Numbered from the stretch's first letter, positions 1-7,730 are shown. The stretch: DNA of 11,031 bases from Bordetella parapertussis (GCA_945871945.1 CAMBXY010000039.1:1-11031), one strand, 5' to 3'. A program made the numbers and translations. The notes: generated by a model from the letters alone, not told the origin.

Positions 1-65
1 AAGAAAAAGGGGCATCACGGGCGTCAAAAGTGAAGCCATGAAAAAAAAAGCTTTTGAAAAATATT

Positions 66-1292
66 TCACTTGAGTCCCATACAGTTTGCGTAAAAAGTGG
101 TGGTGGCTGGCCAATCGGAAAAAATACCCCGAATGCCAACGTCTTTGGCCAAAACATCCAAGGCTTCCAAAATAGCACCTTCATGATGTATGCCTTTTGT
201 GACGGATTGGTAATACCAGCCGCCTTTGTCTTGTGCCATCACACCAGAACGCTCGAGCGACCATGTGATGATGTCAAGGCCTGTACTTTTGACGTCTTTG
301 GCATACGCAGACGGGACCCATTTCCCGTTCTGCAAACTTAGCAACGCAAATATCGGTGGCGCCACAATGGTGACGCCTTTAGCTTTGTAGTCTTTGAGCG
401 TCTTTAAAGAGGGAAGGTCATTGACGGTTTCTGCTGCATCCAAAAAAACGACTTGCTTGGCGAATGCGGGCTCATTTTTGATCCAGTAAAAAATATCGGC
501 TGAATGAAATGATTGCGCAAATACATCTTGTGGGTTGACCCCAGCCGCCTTGTATTCATCCAGCATTTTTTGTGCATAGTCTTGCTGGCTGAATCCTTCA
601 AACGGCATGGCGACAATGGCTTCTTTGAGCTCAGGTGTCATCTTGACGCCCAGTCGCTTAAATAAGGCGATGCTTTCTTGGTGGCTCATCAATGTGCCGC
701 TGCTGGGGCCTGCGTACAGGTCGGTGCGCCAAGTGGGGGTGCCAGCCGCATACTCTTGTGGTGTGAGGGCCTTGGGGTTGAACCCATCCATCTTGCCGCG
801 CAAGGATTTAAATTCTGCCAAAGTGATATCACTTGTTCGGCATTCGGCTGACGCGGGGGTTTTTGTTTCGGCGTTGAAAGGCTTGAAAGCTTGTGTGCAT
901 TTGCTGGCCAAAGGGGTTAGCAATATATTGGTGGAGGTGTGCAGATCATTTTGCGCATGACGGCAAACGAGTTGCTTGTCTTTGGTGAACGTGACATCGC
1001 ATTCAATCACGCCTGCGCCCATGCGTGCCGCAGCTTCATAGGATTCCAGCGTGTGCTCTGGGAACATCAGTGCAGCACCACGGTGACCGATGGAGAAGTT
1101 TGATTTTTTGAACGGCCCGTTGCTGCAGCTTTGTAGTTTTTGCTTCAAGGGGGAGTCACTCATTTGTGACACCAGAAAAAAGGGTCTGGGACCTAACTGA
1201 ACATAAGAATCGCTGGGGGTGGGCTGAGCGCAAACGCCAAGAGGAATAAGGAGGCTTAAAGTAGTCAGTGCTCTCGATACTTGATTAAACAT
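66..1292 (-). CDS. Secreted glycerophosphodiester phosphodiesterase (GDPD family)
   Basis: This 408-residue protein should hydrolyse glycerophosphodiesters (deacylated phospholipids) to glycerol-3-phosphate and an alcohol, probably in the periplasm. Residues 1-22 form a signal peptide with a hydrophobic core, and cleavage after VCA is likely. C21 is not in a good lipobox, because the residue before it is V. The GDPD core starts at GHRGAA (H70, R71), followed by PEHT (79-81), IECDV (E97, D99) and the second catalytic histidine at RHAQND (H112). A further acidic metal ligand is likely in TPELKEA (E221), and the fold closes with GIFSDWP near 389-395. The protein is longer than minimal GDPDs of about 250 residues because of a long insert between roughly 115 and 215. 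The start was chosen because it gives an intact signal peptide, although the Shine-Dalgarno is weak. It lies 62 bases downstream of the CDP-diacylglycerol pyrophosphatase gene on the same strand. Family assignment is strong; the exact substrate is unknown. Confidence 0.93.
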   Translation of the reverse strand: MFNQVSRALTTLSLLIPLGVCAQPTPSDSYVQLGPRPFFLVSQMSDSPLKQKLQSCSNGPFKKSNFSIGHRGAALMFPEHTLESYEAAARMGAGVIECDVTFTKDKQLVCRHAQNDLHTSTNILLTPLASKCTQAFKPFNAETKTPASAECRTSDITLAEFKSLRGKMDGFNPKALTPQEYAAGTPTWRTDLYAGPSSGTLMSHQESIALFKRLGVKMTPELKEAIVAMPFEGFSQQDYAQKMLDEYKAAGVNPQDVFAQSFHSADIFYWIKNEPAFAKQVVFLDAAETVNDLPSLKTLKDYKAKGVTIVAPPIFALLSLQNGKWVPSAYAKDVKSTGLDIITWSLERSGVMAQDKGGWYYQSVTKGIHHEGAILEALDVLAKDVGIRGIFSDWPATTTFYANCMGLK

Positions 1293-1354
1293 CTCTGAAT
1301 TTCTTAACTAGTGGTAATCCATCCTAAAAAAATTGCGTGAAAATTTGATGACAG

Positions 1355-2059
1355 CTAGGGGCGATCGCAAACATACTCGGTGTAAGTCTTGCCTGGGCTT
1401 TCAATCGTCAGCACCACATTGAATGTGCCTGATGCATTGCGCGTGACAAGAACGCCATAGTCTTCTAACTTCTGCTCTTGGGCGGATTGCTTGGCTGCAT
1501 CCCACACCTGCAGCAAATTCTCCACTTGGTAAATACGCAATTTTTGAAGCGCCTGTCTGGCCTGCGGCTTTAATTTGACTAAATGGATGTGCATCTGGTT
1601 TTGCGAGCGGAAATTTTGGGGGTTGATGACCAACGCAATCGATTCGGGTTCTATGCGCGTGCTGGCGACGTCCCATGCGTAGGGCCAAATCGCATCCGGC
1701 CTGAGCGGGTCTTCAACACCGGTGATGGTCTGTTTGGGCAGCACCAAACCATGAACAAAATCAGCGGGACAGCTGCACATTTTGATGTCTCTGATGGCAA
1801 CAAAAGCCTCGTTGCTGGACCAGATCTCAGTTGTTTTTTGACATGAGTTTTCGTTGCCACACAGTGCACTGGCAACCGGTGCACGGCATTTTTGACAGTA
1901 GTTCGCTGATGGCGGTTCTGTGCAATTTTGCACAATGTCTAAAAGAATGTCGCTGTACTTGGTGGCATACGCGTTACCCCCTAGGCCAAGCGTCATGCAC
2001 ACAAGAAGCAAGGCTAGGCTGAATTGAAACAGCCTCTTTATTGACAGCGCCAGTCGCAT
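1355..2059 (-). CDS. cdh: CDP-diacylglycerol pyrophosphatase (CDH family, HIT-like fold), exported, cysteine-rich
   Basis: The predicted 234-residue protein matches the pattern of E. coli Cdh, which splits CDP-diacylglycerol into CMP and phosphatidate. Shared landmarks in order are LPKQTITGVEDP (108-118), a WPYAWD segment (125-130), ALVINPQNFRSQNQMHIHL (142-160), the KPQARQAL helix (164-171), YGVLVTR (201-207) and a C-terminal cysteine (C231). The catalytic HIT-like histidines are H157 and H159. Where E. coli has a third, preceding histidine this protein has Q155; I recall glutamine there in other family members too. Residues 1-32 are a signal peptide or anchor ending NAYA. The region from 46 to 97 holds seven cysteines, including a CxxC (55-58) and a CxC (95-97), more than in E. 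coli Cdh. The ATG at 2059 is preferred over an upstream TTG (2140) because it has an AGAGG eight bases upstream and begins the signal peptide directly. Confidence 0.85.
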   Translation of the reverse strand: MRLALSIKRLFQFSLALLLVCMTLGLGGNAYATKYSDILLDIVQNCTEPPSANYCQKCRAPVASALCGNENSCQKTTEIWSSNEAFVAIRDIKMCSCPADFVHGLVLPKQTITGVEDPLRPDAIWPYAWDVASTRIEPESIALVINPQNFRSQNQMHIHLVKLKPQARQALQKLRIYQVENLLQVWDAAKQSAQEQKLEDYGVLVTRNASGTFNVVLTIESPGKTYTEYVCDRP

Positions 2060-2067
2060 ACCCCGTA

Positions 2068-2072
2068 CCTCT
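2068..2072 (-). promoter_or_regulatory. Ribosome binding site fixing the cdh start
   Basis: On the minus strand AGAGG lies eight bases upstream of the ATG ending at 2059. The alternative upstream TTG at 2140 has no comparable site and would add 27 hydrophilic residues in front of the signal peptide, so this site decides the start. Confidence 0.65.
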
Positions 2073-2097
2073 GAAAAATTGGTTTCAGATAGTAATG

Positions 2098-2136
2098 CAT
2101 CATGATGTGGACTTTGATGACCTGGGCTGTCATCAA
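2098..2136. promoter_or_regulatory. Divergent control region with two palindromes (putative operators)
   Basis: The 91 bases between the divergent cdh and cupin-like genes hold two symmetric elements. One is a perfect 10-base palindrome, CATCATGATG (2098-2107). The other is a perfect inverted repeat with 8-base arms, TTGATGAC (2114-2121) and GTCATCAA (2129-2136), separated by seven bases. Both are built from the same CATCA/TGATG unit, and their centres are about 22.5 bases apart, close to two helical turns. The second repeat ends 14 bases before the cupin-like ATG. A dimeric regulator controlling both genes would explain this, and a hairpin in the plus-strand leader is the alternative. No convincing -35/-10 pair was found in either direction. 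The regulator is unknown. Confidence 0.45.
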
Positions 2137-2150
2137 GCAAACATATTTTT

Positions 2151-2504
2151 ATGGCAAGCTTGCCTCAAATGACTGAGACACTAAATACAGCCAATTCAAT
2201 ATTAGGACCGCGCTTAAGGCAGTTCAAACAACATCTTCAAGAGCAAGGGTTTGTGTCACCTGTTTTAGGTGAGTTGGAGCCCATGTACGCTGGTCCCAAA
2301 TCCACCAACAGGCAAGAAATTTTCGGCCTTGTTTTAGAGGGCGATTTGCTGGTGAAGTCTGAAGATGCAGTGAACACCTATTTAACGGGTGAGCTGTTCT
2401 TCATCAGCAAAGTCAGTAATTTTGAAATTCAAGCCGGCCCTATGGGGGTGAAATATTTATTCGCCTTCAAGCAAGCCACACTCAAGGTTGCAGCAGGTTG
2501 TTGA
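2151..2504 (+). CDS. Small cupin-fold protein lacking the usual metal-binding histidines
   Basis: This is a 117-residue protein without a signal peptide, presumably cytoplasmic. The segment from about 36 to 107 follows the single-domain cupin pattern: VLGELEP, an EIFGLVLEGDLLV strand pair (56-68), a turn, then LTGELFFISKV (78-88) and AGPMGVKYLFAFK (95-107). In typical small cupins the first strand carries HxH before a conserved glutamate, and a third histidine follows the second conserved turn. Here those positions appear to be S51, N53 and F91, while E56 remains, so a normal metal site looks unlikely. The N-terminal 35 residues are probably helical. The start is uncertain: ATG 2151 and in-frame ATG 2169 both lack a clear Shine-Dalgarno. 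The gene is divergent from cdh, and its last 23 bases overlap the 3' end of tolC tail to tail. A binding or sensing role is possible; no reaction can be assigned. Confidence 0.72.
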   Translation: MASLPQMTETLNTANSILGPRLRQFKQHLQEQGFVSPVLGELEPMYAGPKSTNRQEIFGLVLEGDLLVKSEDAVNTYLTGELFFISKVSNFEIQAGPMGVKYLFAFKQATLKVAAGC

Positions 2505-3825
2505 TGCCTTGCAGGTCTTGCAGCTGTAAAGTGCCGCTGACTTGTCTTAATCGCAAATGGCCCATTAAAACCTCATAGCGGGCTTTGGCCAGTTTGGCCC
2601 GGGTGTCAAACAATTTGCTTTGTGCATCCAATACATTCATATTGATGCGAACGCCCACCGTGTAGCCAAGCTGATTGGCCTCAAGGGCTACTTTGCTGGA
2701 CTCTACCGCGGCTTGCAGGGCCTTGACTTGGCTCACGCCTGACATCACGCCAAAGAAAGCACTGCGGGTGTTTTGGGCCACGGTGCGGGTGGCGGCGTCT
2801 AGGTCGGCTTGGGCTTTTTGCGTCAATGACAAAGTTTCGCGAACGCGGTTGTCCAAAGCGTTGCCGGTGTAGAAAGGCCAAGAGAGAACCAATGCACCTG
2901 TCGTGAGGTTGGAGGTGAGACCGCTGCTTGAAGCAGCAGATCCATTTGTATTGTTACTTAAGGTGTGGCTAAGCTGCATGTCTACGGTGGGTTTCAAGGC
3001 GGCTTTGGCTTTTTGGGTTTCAAGTTCAGTGACTTTCAAGCCGATGGCGGCTTGGCGCAAGCTGGGGTTTTTGTCTGCACTCATACTGACCCACTCTTCT
3101 ACTTGGTCAGGACTGAGGGGGGCGGGTTCCGCTTGAACAGCCATAGGCTTAGGTTGGGTAGCACTTTTGCCAACGACTTGGTCCAGCGCCAATTTCTTCA
3201 CCCGCAAATCATTTTGCGCGCCGATTTCCTGTGCTGTCACCAAGTCAAAACCCGCTTGGGCTTCGCGGGTGTCGGTGATGGTGGCGGTGCCCACTTCAAA
3301 ATTGCGCTTAGCCGAAGCCAGTTGTTCAGCCACAGCGGCTTTTTGGGCTTGCACAAATGCCAAAGTGTCAAGCGACGCCAAGACTTCAAAATACGCTTGG
3401 CTGACACGCACCATCAGGTCTTGTTCGGCTGCAGCAAGCTGTTCTTTTACCACTTGCATTTGCAAACTGCTTTGGGCGACTTCAGCTTTATCGCTAGGGC
3501 GGTACAAGGGTTGTGAACCTACCACTGTGGCAGTGTTGGCACCGTAAAAGCGGGTAAAGCCAGGGTTGAGAACCGAAGTTTTCACGGGATCGTAATTTAA
3601 GTTATTTTTAGAAACATTCACACTCAAACTGCCGGTTGGGCCAAGCTTAGCTTGGGCTTGGGCTGATTTCAATCGAGTGGCTTCAAACTGCGCTTGCACC
3701 GATTGGTAGCTGGCATCAAAGCCACGCGCTGCGTCATAGAGTTCGAGCAAACTTTGACCCTGGGCCATGCCGCAAAAAGCCATAGCCATGGCCGAGATAA
3801 GGGGCAGGGGTCGAAAAGAACGCAT
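2482..3825 (-). CDS. tolC: TolC-family outer-membrane efflux channel
   Basis: The predicted 447-residue outer-membrane factor would trimerise into a beta-barrel and periplasmic alpha-helical tunnel and dock with the adaptor and RND pump encoded upstream. Residues 1-24 are a signal peptide (hydrophobic LPLISAMAMAFCGM, then AQGQ). The mature protein opens with SLLELYDAAR and has the duplicated helical architecture of the family. The first repeat includes VSQAYFEVLAS and FEVGTATITDTREAQA. The second includes LGYTVGVRINMNVLDAQSKL and ends with YEVLMGHLRLRQVSGTL. The length is normal for the family. The ATG at 3825 was chosen over an upstream GTG (3909) because it starts the signal peptide and has AAGGA five bases upstream; the GTG form would also run into the preceding gene. 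It is the last gene of the pump operon, 23 bases after the methyltransferase stop. No terminator was seen before it collides with the convergent cupin-like gene. Confidence 0.96.
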   Translation of the reverse strand: MRSFRPLPLISAMAMAFCGMAQGQSLLELYDAARGFDASYQSVQAQFEATRLKSAQAQAKLGPTGSLSVNVSKNNLNYDPVKTSVLNPGFTRFYGANTATVVGSQPLYRPSDKAEVAQSSLQMQVVKEQLAAAEQDLMVRVSQAYFEVLASLDTLAFVQAQKAAVAEQLASAKRNFEVGTATITDTREAQAGFDLVTAQEIGAQNDLRVKKLALDQVVGKSATQPKPMAVQAEPAPLSPDQVEEWVSMSADKNPSLRQAAIGLKVTELETQKAKAALKPTVDMQLSHTLSNNTNGSAASSSGLTSNLTTGALVLSWPFYTGNALDNRVRETLSLTQKAQADLDAATRTVAQNTRSAFFGVMSGVSQVKALQAAVESSKVALEANQLGYTVGVRINMNVLDAQSKLFDTRAKLAKARYEVLMGHLRLRQVSGTLQLQDLQGINNLLQP

Positions 3826-3830
3826 GGTCT

Positions 3831-3835
3831 TCCTT
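3831..3835 (-). promoter_or_regulatory. Ribosome binding site fixing the tolC start
   Basis: On the minus strand AAGGA lies five bases upstream of the ATG ending at 3825, within the 23-base gap after the methyltransferase stop codon. It supports this start over the GTG 84 bases upstream. Confidence 0.75.
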
Positions 3836-3848
3836 TGGGGTGGGCGAA

Positions 3849-4496
3849 TCAAAATTGAAAAGCAGGGGCTTGCGCAAAGCCGTGCAAGCGTGGCAGAACC
3901 ACATCCCACAAAACCTGCGAATGAATATCGCCATGGCTGCCACGCGTAAAGCGGGTGACATGCATCATAGGTTCTTCCCCCACCACCGCGATCAGACGAC
4001 CACCGGGTTTGAGCAGTTTGAGCAGTTCTTCGGGAACTTGGGCGACAGAGCCTGTGAGCACAATGGCGTCGACGGGACTCAGGTCTTGCGGCACGCCGGT
4101 GCTTTGGCGCAGTTCAACATTGCGACAACCTGCATGCTGCAATTGGGTTTGCGCCTGCGCCAATAAATCTGCGTGGCATTCAAGACTTAACACTTTAGAA
4201 GTCAAGCTTGCCAATAAGGCCGAGAGGTAGCCACTGCCGGTACCGATTTCAAGCACCGTATCGCTGGCTTGCAATAACAAGTCTTGCGCCAAGCGGGCGG
4301 CCACCCGAGGCGCGAGCATGAACTCTGCATGCAAAAGGGGAATCTCGGTATCGCTGTAAGCCACTTCTTGGTAGGCCTGAGGCACAAACAGACTGCGGTC
4401 TAACTGGGACAGTTGCTCCAGCACACCCAGGTTGAGCACGCTCCATGGGCGGATTTGCTGCTCAACCATATTGAAGCGGGCAAGTTGTGTGTTCAT
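3849..4496 (-). CDS. Protein-L-isoaspartate O-methyltransferase-like SAM-dependent methyltransferase, divergent
   Basis: The 215-residue cytoplasmic protein has the PIMT (Pcm) architecture. An N-terminal helical segment (NMVEQQIRP, then RSLFVPQAYQEVAYSD at 34-49) leads into SAM motif I, VLEIGTGSGY (81-90). An acidic residue at LSLEC (E106), PVDAIVLTGS (141-150) and LLKPGGRLIAVVGEE (161-175) follow. Classical Pcm enzymes methylate L-isoaspartyl residues in damaged proteins. Two of their hallmarks are altered here. The Gly-rich GQTISQP substrate segment before motif I is replaced by HAEFMLAPRVA (57-67), and the GDG after the fourth strand is replaced by STG (132-134). SAM binding therefore looks intact, but isoaspartate recognition is doubtful. 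The gene sits between the RND permease (33-base gap) and tolC (23-base gap), so it is probably co-transcribed. The start lacks a clear Shine-Dalgarno, but the N-terminus fits the family. Fold assignment is confident; the substrate is not. Confidence 0.9.
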   Translation of the reverse strand: MNTQLARFNMVEQQIRPWSVLNLGVLEQLSQLDRSLFVPQAYQEVAYSDTEIPLLHAEFMLAPRVAARLAQDLLLQASDTVLEIGTGSGYLSALLASLTSKVLSLECHADLLAQAQTQLQHAGCRNVELRQSTGVPQDLSPVDAIVLTGSVAQVPEELLKLLKPGGRLIAVVGEEPMMHVTRFTRGSHGDIHSQVLWDVVLPRLHGFAQAPAFQF

Positions 4497-4529
4497 ATAT
4501 CGTAAAAGAAAGAAGTTATAAGGGAAATT

Positions 4530-7500
4530 TTAACCAGCATGGTGACGCTCTTTGTCGGTGGAAATGCCCCACAAGCGTTTGAGCCATTGAGTCAGATCAT
4601 CCAAATAACAATAAACCACTGGCACCACCACCAAAGTCAGCAGCGAAGAAGTGATGACGCCACCAATAACCGCCTGCCCCAAGGGCGCGCGTTGCTCGGC
4701 GCCTTCGCTGGTGGACAAGGCCAGCGGCATCATGCCAAAAATCATGGCCAAGGTGGTCATCAAAATAGGACGCAGCCGAACTTTGGCCGCCATCAGCAAG
4801 GCCTCGGTGCGACCTAAGGGGGCTTGGTGCGTGCCGTCACCGTTGTCTAAACCCTCGCGGGCGCGGATGGCAAAGTCGAGCAACAAAATCGCATTCTTGG
4901 TGACCAAGCCCATCAGCATGATCACCCCAATGATCGAGAACAATGACAAGGTGGACTGAAACAGCATCAGCGCCAACACCACGCCAATCAATGTCAACGG
5001 CAGCGCGGTCATCAAGGCCAGCGGTTGTAAAAAGCTTTTGAACTGGCTGGCCAAAATCATGTAAATAAAAACTATCGCCATCGCCAGCGCGGAAATCGCA
5101 TAAGCGAAGGACTCTTTCATACTCTTAGTCGAGCCGCCAAACTGATAGCGATAGCCATCGGGCAGTTGTATGCCTGCCATGATGGACTGGATTTCTTTGG
5201 ACACATCGCCACTGGCGCGCCCATAGGCATTGCCACTGAAGGACACTTCACGCGAGAGTTCGCGGCGGTTGATTTGGTTGGGGCCTATGCCCTCGCTTAC
5301 CTGAGCGACTTGGTTGAGCCTGACGGTGCGGGTGCTGCCATCGGCTGCAGGGGGCAGGTTAAACGGCAGGCGTTCCAAGTCTTGTGGCGTGGTGCGTGCG
5401 TCGGGTGAGAGGCGCACCACCACATCATAGGTTTGGTCATTGCTGGCGCGCCACACACCAATGTTTTGACCGGCGACCAAGGTGCGCAGTTGTTCAGCAA
5501 TGCTGCTCGCACCCAAACCAAACTCAGAGGCAGCTTCACGCTTGATGGCGATATCAATCGTGGGCTTGTTGGGTTTAACACTGGACTCGATATCCACAAA
5601 GCCGTTGACATTTTGTAACTTGGTCATGACTTGCGCCGCCAAGCGCTCAAGCTCGACTTGGTCAGCGCCTAGAAGAAAGAACTCGACTTGCTTGGCACCA
5701 CTGACGCTATCGAGTTGCCCTACATGGGTGACTGTGATGCCAGAGAGTTGCGTCAAGCGTTGGCGAATATCGGGGGTGATGATGTTGAGGCTGCGAACAC
5801 GCATGCCGCGATCAACCAAGCGGAAATACACATTCGCGTAAATCTTGCCGTTCGCGTTGCCGGTGTTGATGGTGGTCAAGGTATAACGCACTTCGGGCAA
5901 GCCGCGAAGTAAGTTTTCTACCTCTTTGGCTTTGCGCTCGGTGACCTCCAAAGAAGAGCCCACCGGCACATAAAAAGTCACAGTGGCTTCAGAGTAATCA
6001 GACTTGGGCACAAACTCGGTGCCCAAGAGCGGCACCATGAAAATGCTGCCAACGAAAATACCCAAAGCGGCCAAAACAGTTTTTAACTTGTGCTGCAAAG
6101 CCCAAGCCAATAGACGCTGATAAATGCGGCTCAAGCGCTCGGTGGTGCTCTCAAACCAGCCGGTGACGCGGCCAATGGAGTTGTCATACCAGTTGCGCGG
6201 TTTGTCGGCTTGGCCTTGAATGTGGATGCTCGGGTCATGCCAAATGCTCGACAGCATGGGGTCTAGGGTGAAGCTGACAAACATAGAGATAACAACCGCC
6301 ACCACAATGGTTAAGCCAAACTCGTGGAAGAACTTGCCAATCACGCCTTCCATGAAGCCAATCGGCAAAAAAACCGCAACGATAGAGAAGGTCGTGGCCA
6401 GCACCGCGAGCCCAATTTCTTTGGTTCCTTCCATGGATGCAGTAAAGGCGTTCTTGCCCATCTGCACATGGCGAACAATGTTTTCTCGCACCACGATGGC
6501 GTCATCTATCAGCAAGCCAATGCACAGCGATAAGGCCATGAGCGTCATCATATTGATGGTGAAGCCAAACAGGCTCATGAACAAAAACGTACCGATCACC
6601 GCAATCGGCAGCGCCAGTCCGGTGATGATGGTCGAGCGCCACGAGTTGAGAAACAAAAACACAATCAGTATCGTGAGCAAGGCACCTTCAATCAGGGTTT
6701 TTTTAACGTTGTTGACCGCCACACGGATGGGGCGCGAGCCATCAAAAATAGGCTCTAGTCGCACGCCAGGTGGAAGTTGGCGGCGCATGGTTTCCATGGT
6801 TTCAATCAAACCATCAACCACATCGATGGTGTTTTCGTCTTGTGCTTTTTGCACCGACAGCAGCAAGGTGCGCTCGCCGTTGTACAGCGCCATGTTTTCC
6901 AACTCTTGCGCGCCATCGTTGACCTTGGCCACTTGCGACAATCGCACGTAAGTGCCGCCTTTGCGGGCCACGATGATGTTGCCAAAATCTTCGGGGCGTT
7001 TCATACGCGCTTGCACTTGGACCACGCGGTCTTGCTGTATGGAACGCACAGAGCCCACAGGCAAGTCTTGGTTTTCGCTGCTGACGGCCGCCACCACTTG
7101 GGCAGCGGTGACACCCAATGACTCCATGGCTTGCGGGTTGAGGTAGAGATTGATTTCTCGCTTGGTGCCGCCCACCAAGGCGACCGAGCCCACACCGCGC
7201 ACATTTTCAAGACGTTTTTTAAAAACCTGATCAGCCCAATTGGTTAACTCCACCGTGCTCAGTGGCTGGCTCAATCCAGTGGCCTTGTTGTCAGGCAACA
7301 CTGCTACCGACCAAATCGGACGACTGGTGGGGTCAAAGCGCAGAATGCGCGACTCTTTAACTTCAGGGCGTAAAAAAGGGTGGACATTGGAGACTTTTTC
7401 ACGCACATCGTCAGCCGCTTTGCGGCCGTTGACGTAAAGCTGAAATTCGATGACCACCACCGACATACCTTCGTAGCTGCGCGAGGTGAGGGCGCTGATT

Positions 7501-7727
7501 CCGGCTATGGAGTTCACCGCTTCTTCAATTTTTTTACTGACTTCGCTTTCAATAATTTCGGGCGAAGCACCAGGGTATTCGGTGGTTACCACCACCACGG
7601 GTAAATCGATATTGGGGAACTGGTCTATTTTGAGACGTTGGTAGCTGAACAGTCCCAGCACCACCAAGGCGAGCATCATCATGGTGGCAAACACCGGATT
7701 GCGCAGACTGACCTGGGTGAACCACAT
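4530..7727 (-). CDS. RND efflux permease (HAE1/AcrB-like, proton-driven)
   Basis: At 1065 residues this is a full-length inner-membrane RND transporter, the proton-driven trimeric engine of a tripartite exporter. It begins with the first membrane helix (SLRNPVFATMMMLALVVLGL) and the family signature QFPNIDLPVVVVTTEYPGAS (36-55). A large periplasmic loop, a block of helices from about 345 to 490, a second periplasmic loop and a final block of helices from about 873 to 1042 follow. The proton-relay residues are present: D408-D409 in GLLIDDAIVV of helix 4, and K944 in GLVTKNAILLLDF of helix 10, matching AcrB D407/D408 and K940. The sequence resembles the AcrB/Mdt drug-exporter branch rather than heavy-metal CzcA types, but substrates cannot be read from it. 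Its ATG lies three bases after the adaptor stop codon without its own strong Shine-Dalgarno, so translation is probably coupled. No truncation or frameshift is visible. Confidence 0.98.
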   Translation of the reverse strand: MWFTQVSLRNPVFATMMMLALVVLGLFSYQRLKIDQFPNIDLPVVVVTTEYPGASPEIIESEVSKKIEEAVNSIAGISALTSRSYEGMSVVVIEFQLYVNGRKAADDVREKVSNVHPFLRPEVKESRILRFDPTSRPIWSVAVLPDNKATGLSQPLSTVELTNWADQVFKKRLENVRGVGSVALVGGTKREINLYLNPQAMESLGVTAAQVVAAVSSENQDLPVGSVRSIQQDRVVQVQARMKRPEDFGNIIVARKGGTYVRLSQVAKVNDGAQELENMALYNGERTLLLSVQKAQDENTIDVVDGLIETMETMRRQLPPGVRLEPIFDGSRPIRVAVNNVKKTLIEGALLTILIVFLFLNSWRSTIITGLALPIAVIGTFLFMSLFGFTINMMTLMALSLCIGLLIDDAIVVRENIVRHVQMGKNAFTASMEGTKEIGLAVLATTFSIVAVFLPIGFMEGVIGKFFHEFGLTIVVAVVISMFVSFTLDPMLSSIWHDPSIHIQGQADKPRNWYDNSIGRVTGWFESTTERLSRIYQRLLAWALQHKLKTVLAALGIFVGSIFMVPLLGTEFVPKSDYSEATVTFYVPVGSSLEVTERKAKEVENLLRGLPEVRYTLTTINTGNANGKIYANVYFRLVDRGMRVRSLNIITPDIRQRLTQLSGITVTHVGQLDSVSGAKQVEFFLLGADQVELERLAAQVMTKLQNVNGFVDIESSVKPNKPTIDIAIKREAASEFGLGASSIAEQLRTLVAGQNIGVWRASNDQTYDVVVRLSPDARTTPQDLERLPFNLPPAADGSTRTVRLNQVAQVSEGIGPNQINRRELSREVSFSGNAYGRASGDVSKEIQSIMAGIQLPDGYRYQFGGSTKSMKESFAYAISALAMAIVFIYMILASQFKSFLQPLALMTALPLTLIGVVLALMLFQSTLSLFSIIGVIMLMGLVTKNAILLLDFAIRAREGLDNGDGTHQAPLGRTEALLMAAKVRLRPILMTTLAMIFGMMPLALSTSEGAEQRAPLGQAVIGGVITSSLLTLVVVPVVYCYLDDLTQWLKRLWGISTDKERHHAG

Positions 7728-7730
7728 GGC

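Noticed and set aside
1..65. An A9 tract after an ATG at 38-40, AAAAGCTTTT, and a T9 run on the minus strand after the phosphodiesterase stop
   Set aside because: The frame from the ATG stops after 11 codons. The minus-strand T-run has no proper preceding stem, so neither a gene nor a terminator can be supported; phase variation is not suggested without a gene.
1293..1354. A separate promoter or terminator between cdh and the phosphodiesterase gene
   Set aside because: The 62 bases are AT-rich but show no stem-loop with a T-run and no convincing -35/-10 pair, so co-transcription is the simpler reading.
2060..2140. A longer cdh form starting from TTG at 2140
   Set aside because: It would add 27 hydrophilic residues before a clear signal peptide and run through the palindromic control region. 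The ATG at 2059 has a good Shine-Dalgarno.
2965..3516. A 183-codon plus-strand open frame opposite tolC
   Set aside because: It is antisense to a well-supported tolC, has no recognisable domain, and its residue pattern mirrors the repetitive tolC helices.
4497..4529. A TATAAC motif in the gap before the methyltransferase, possibly an internal promoter
   Set aside because: No acceptable -35 element lies 16-18 bases upstream, so the single hexamer is not enough.
6220..6951. A 243-codon plus-strand open frame opposite the RND permease gene
   Set aside because: It lies wholly inside the strongly conserved permease gene, has low-complexity composition rich in Ser, Met and Thr, and shows no domain; it is a shadow of the opposite strand.
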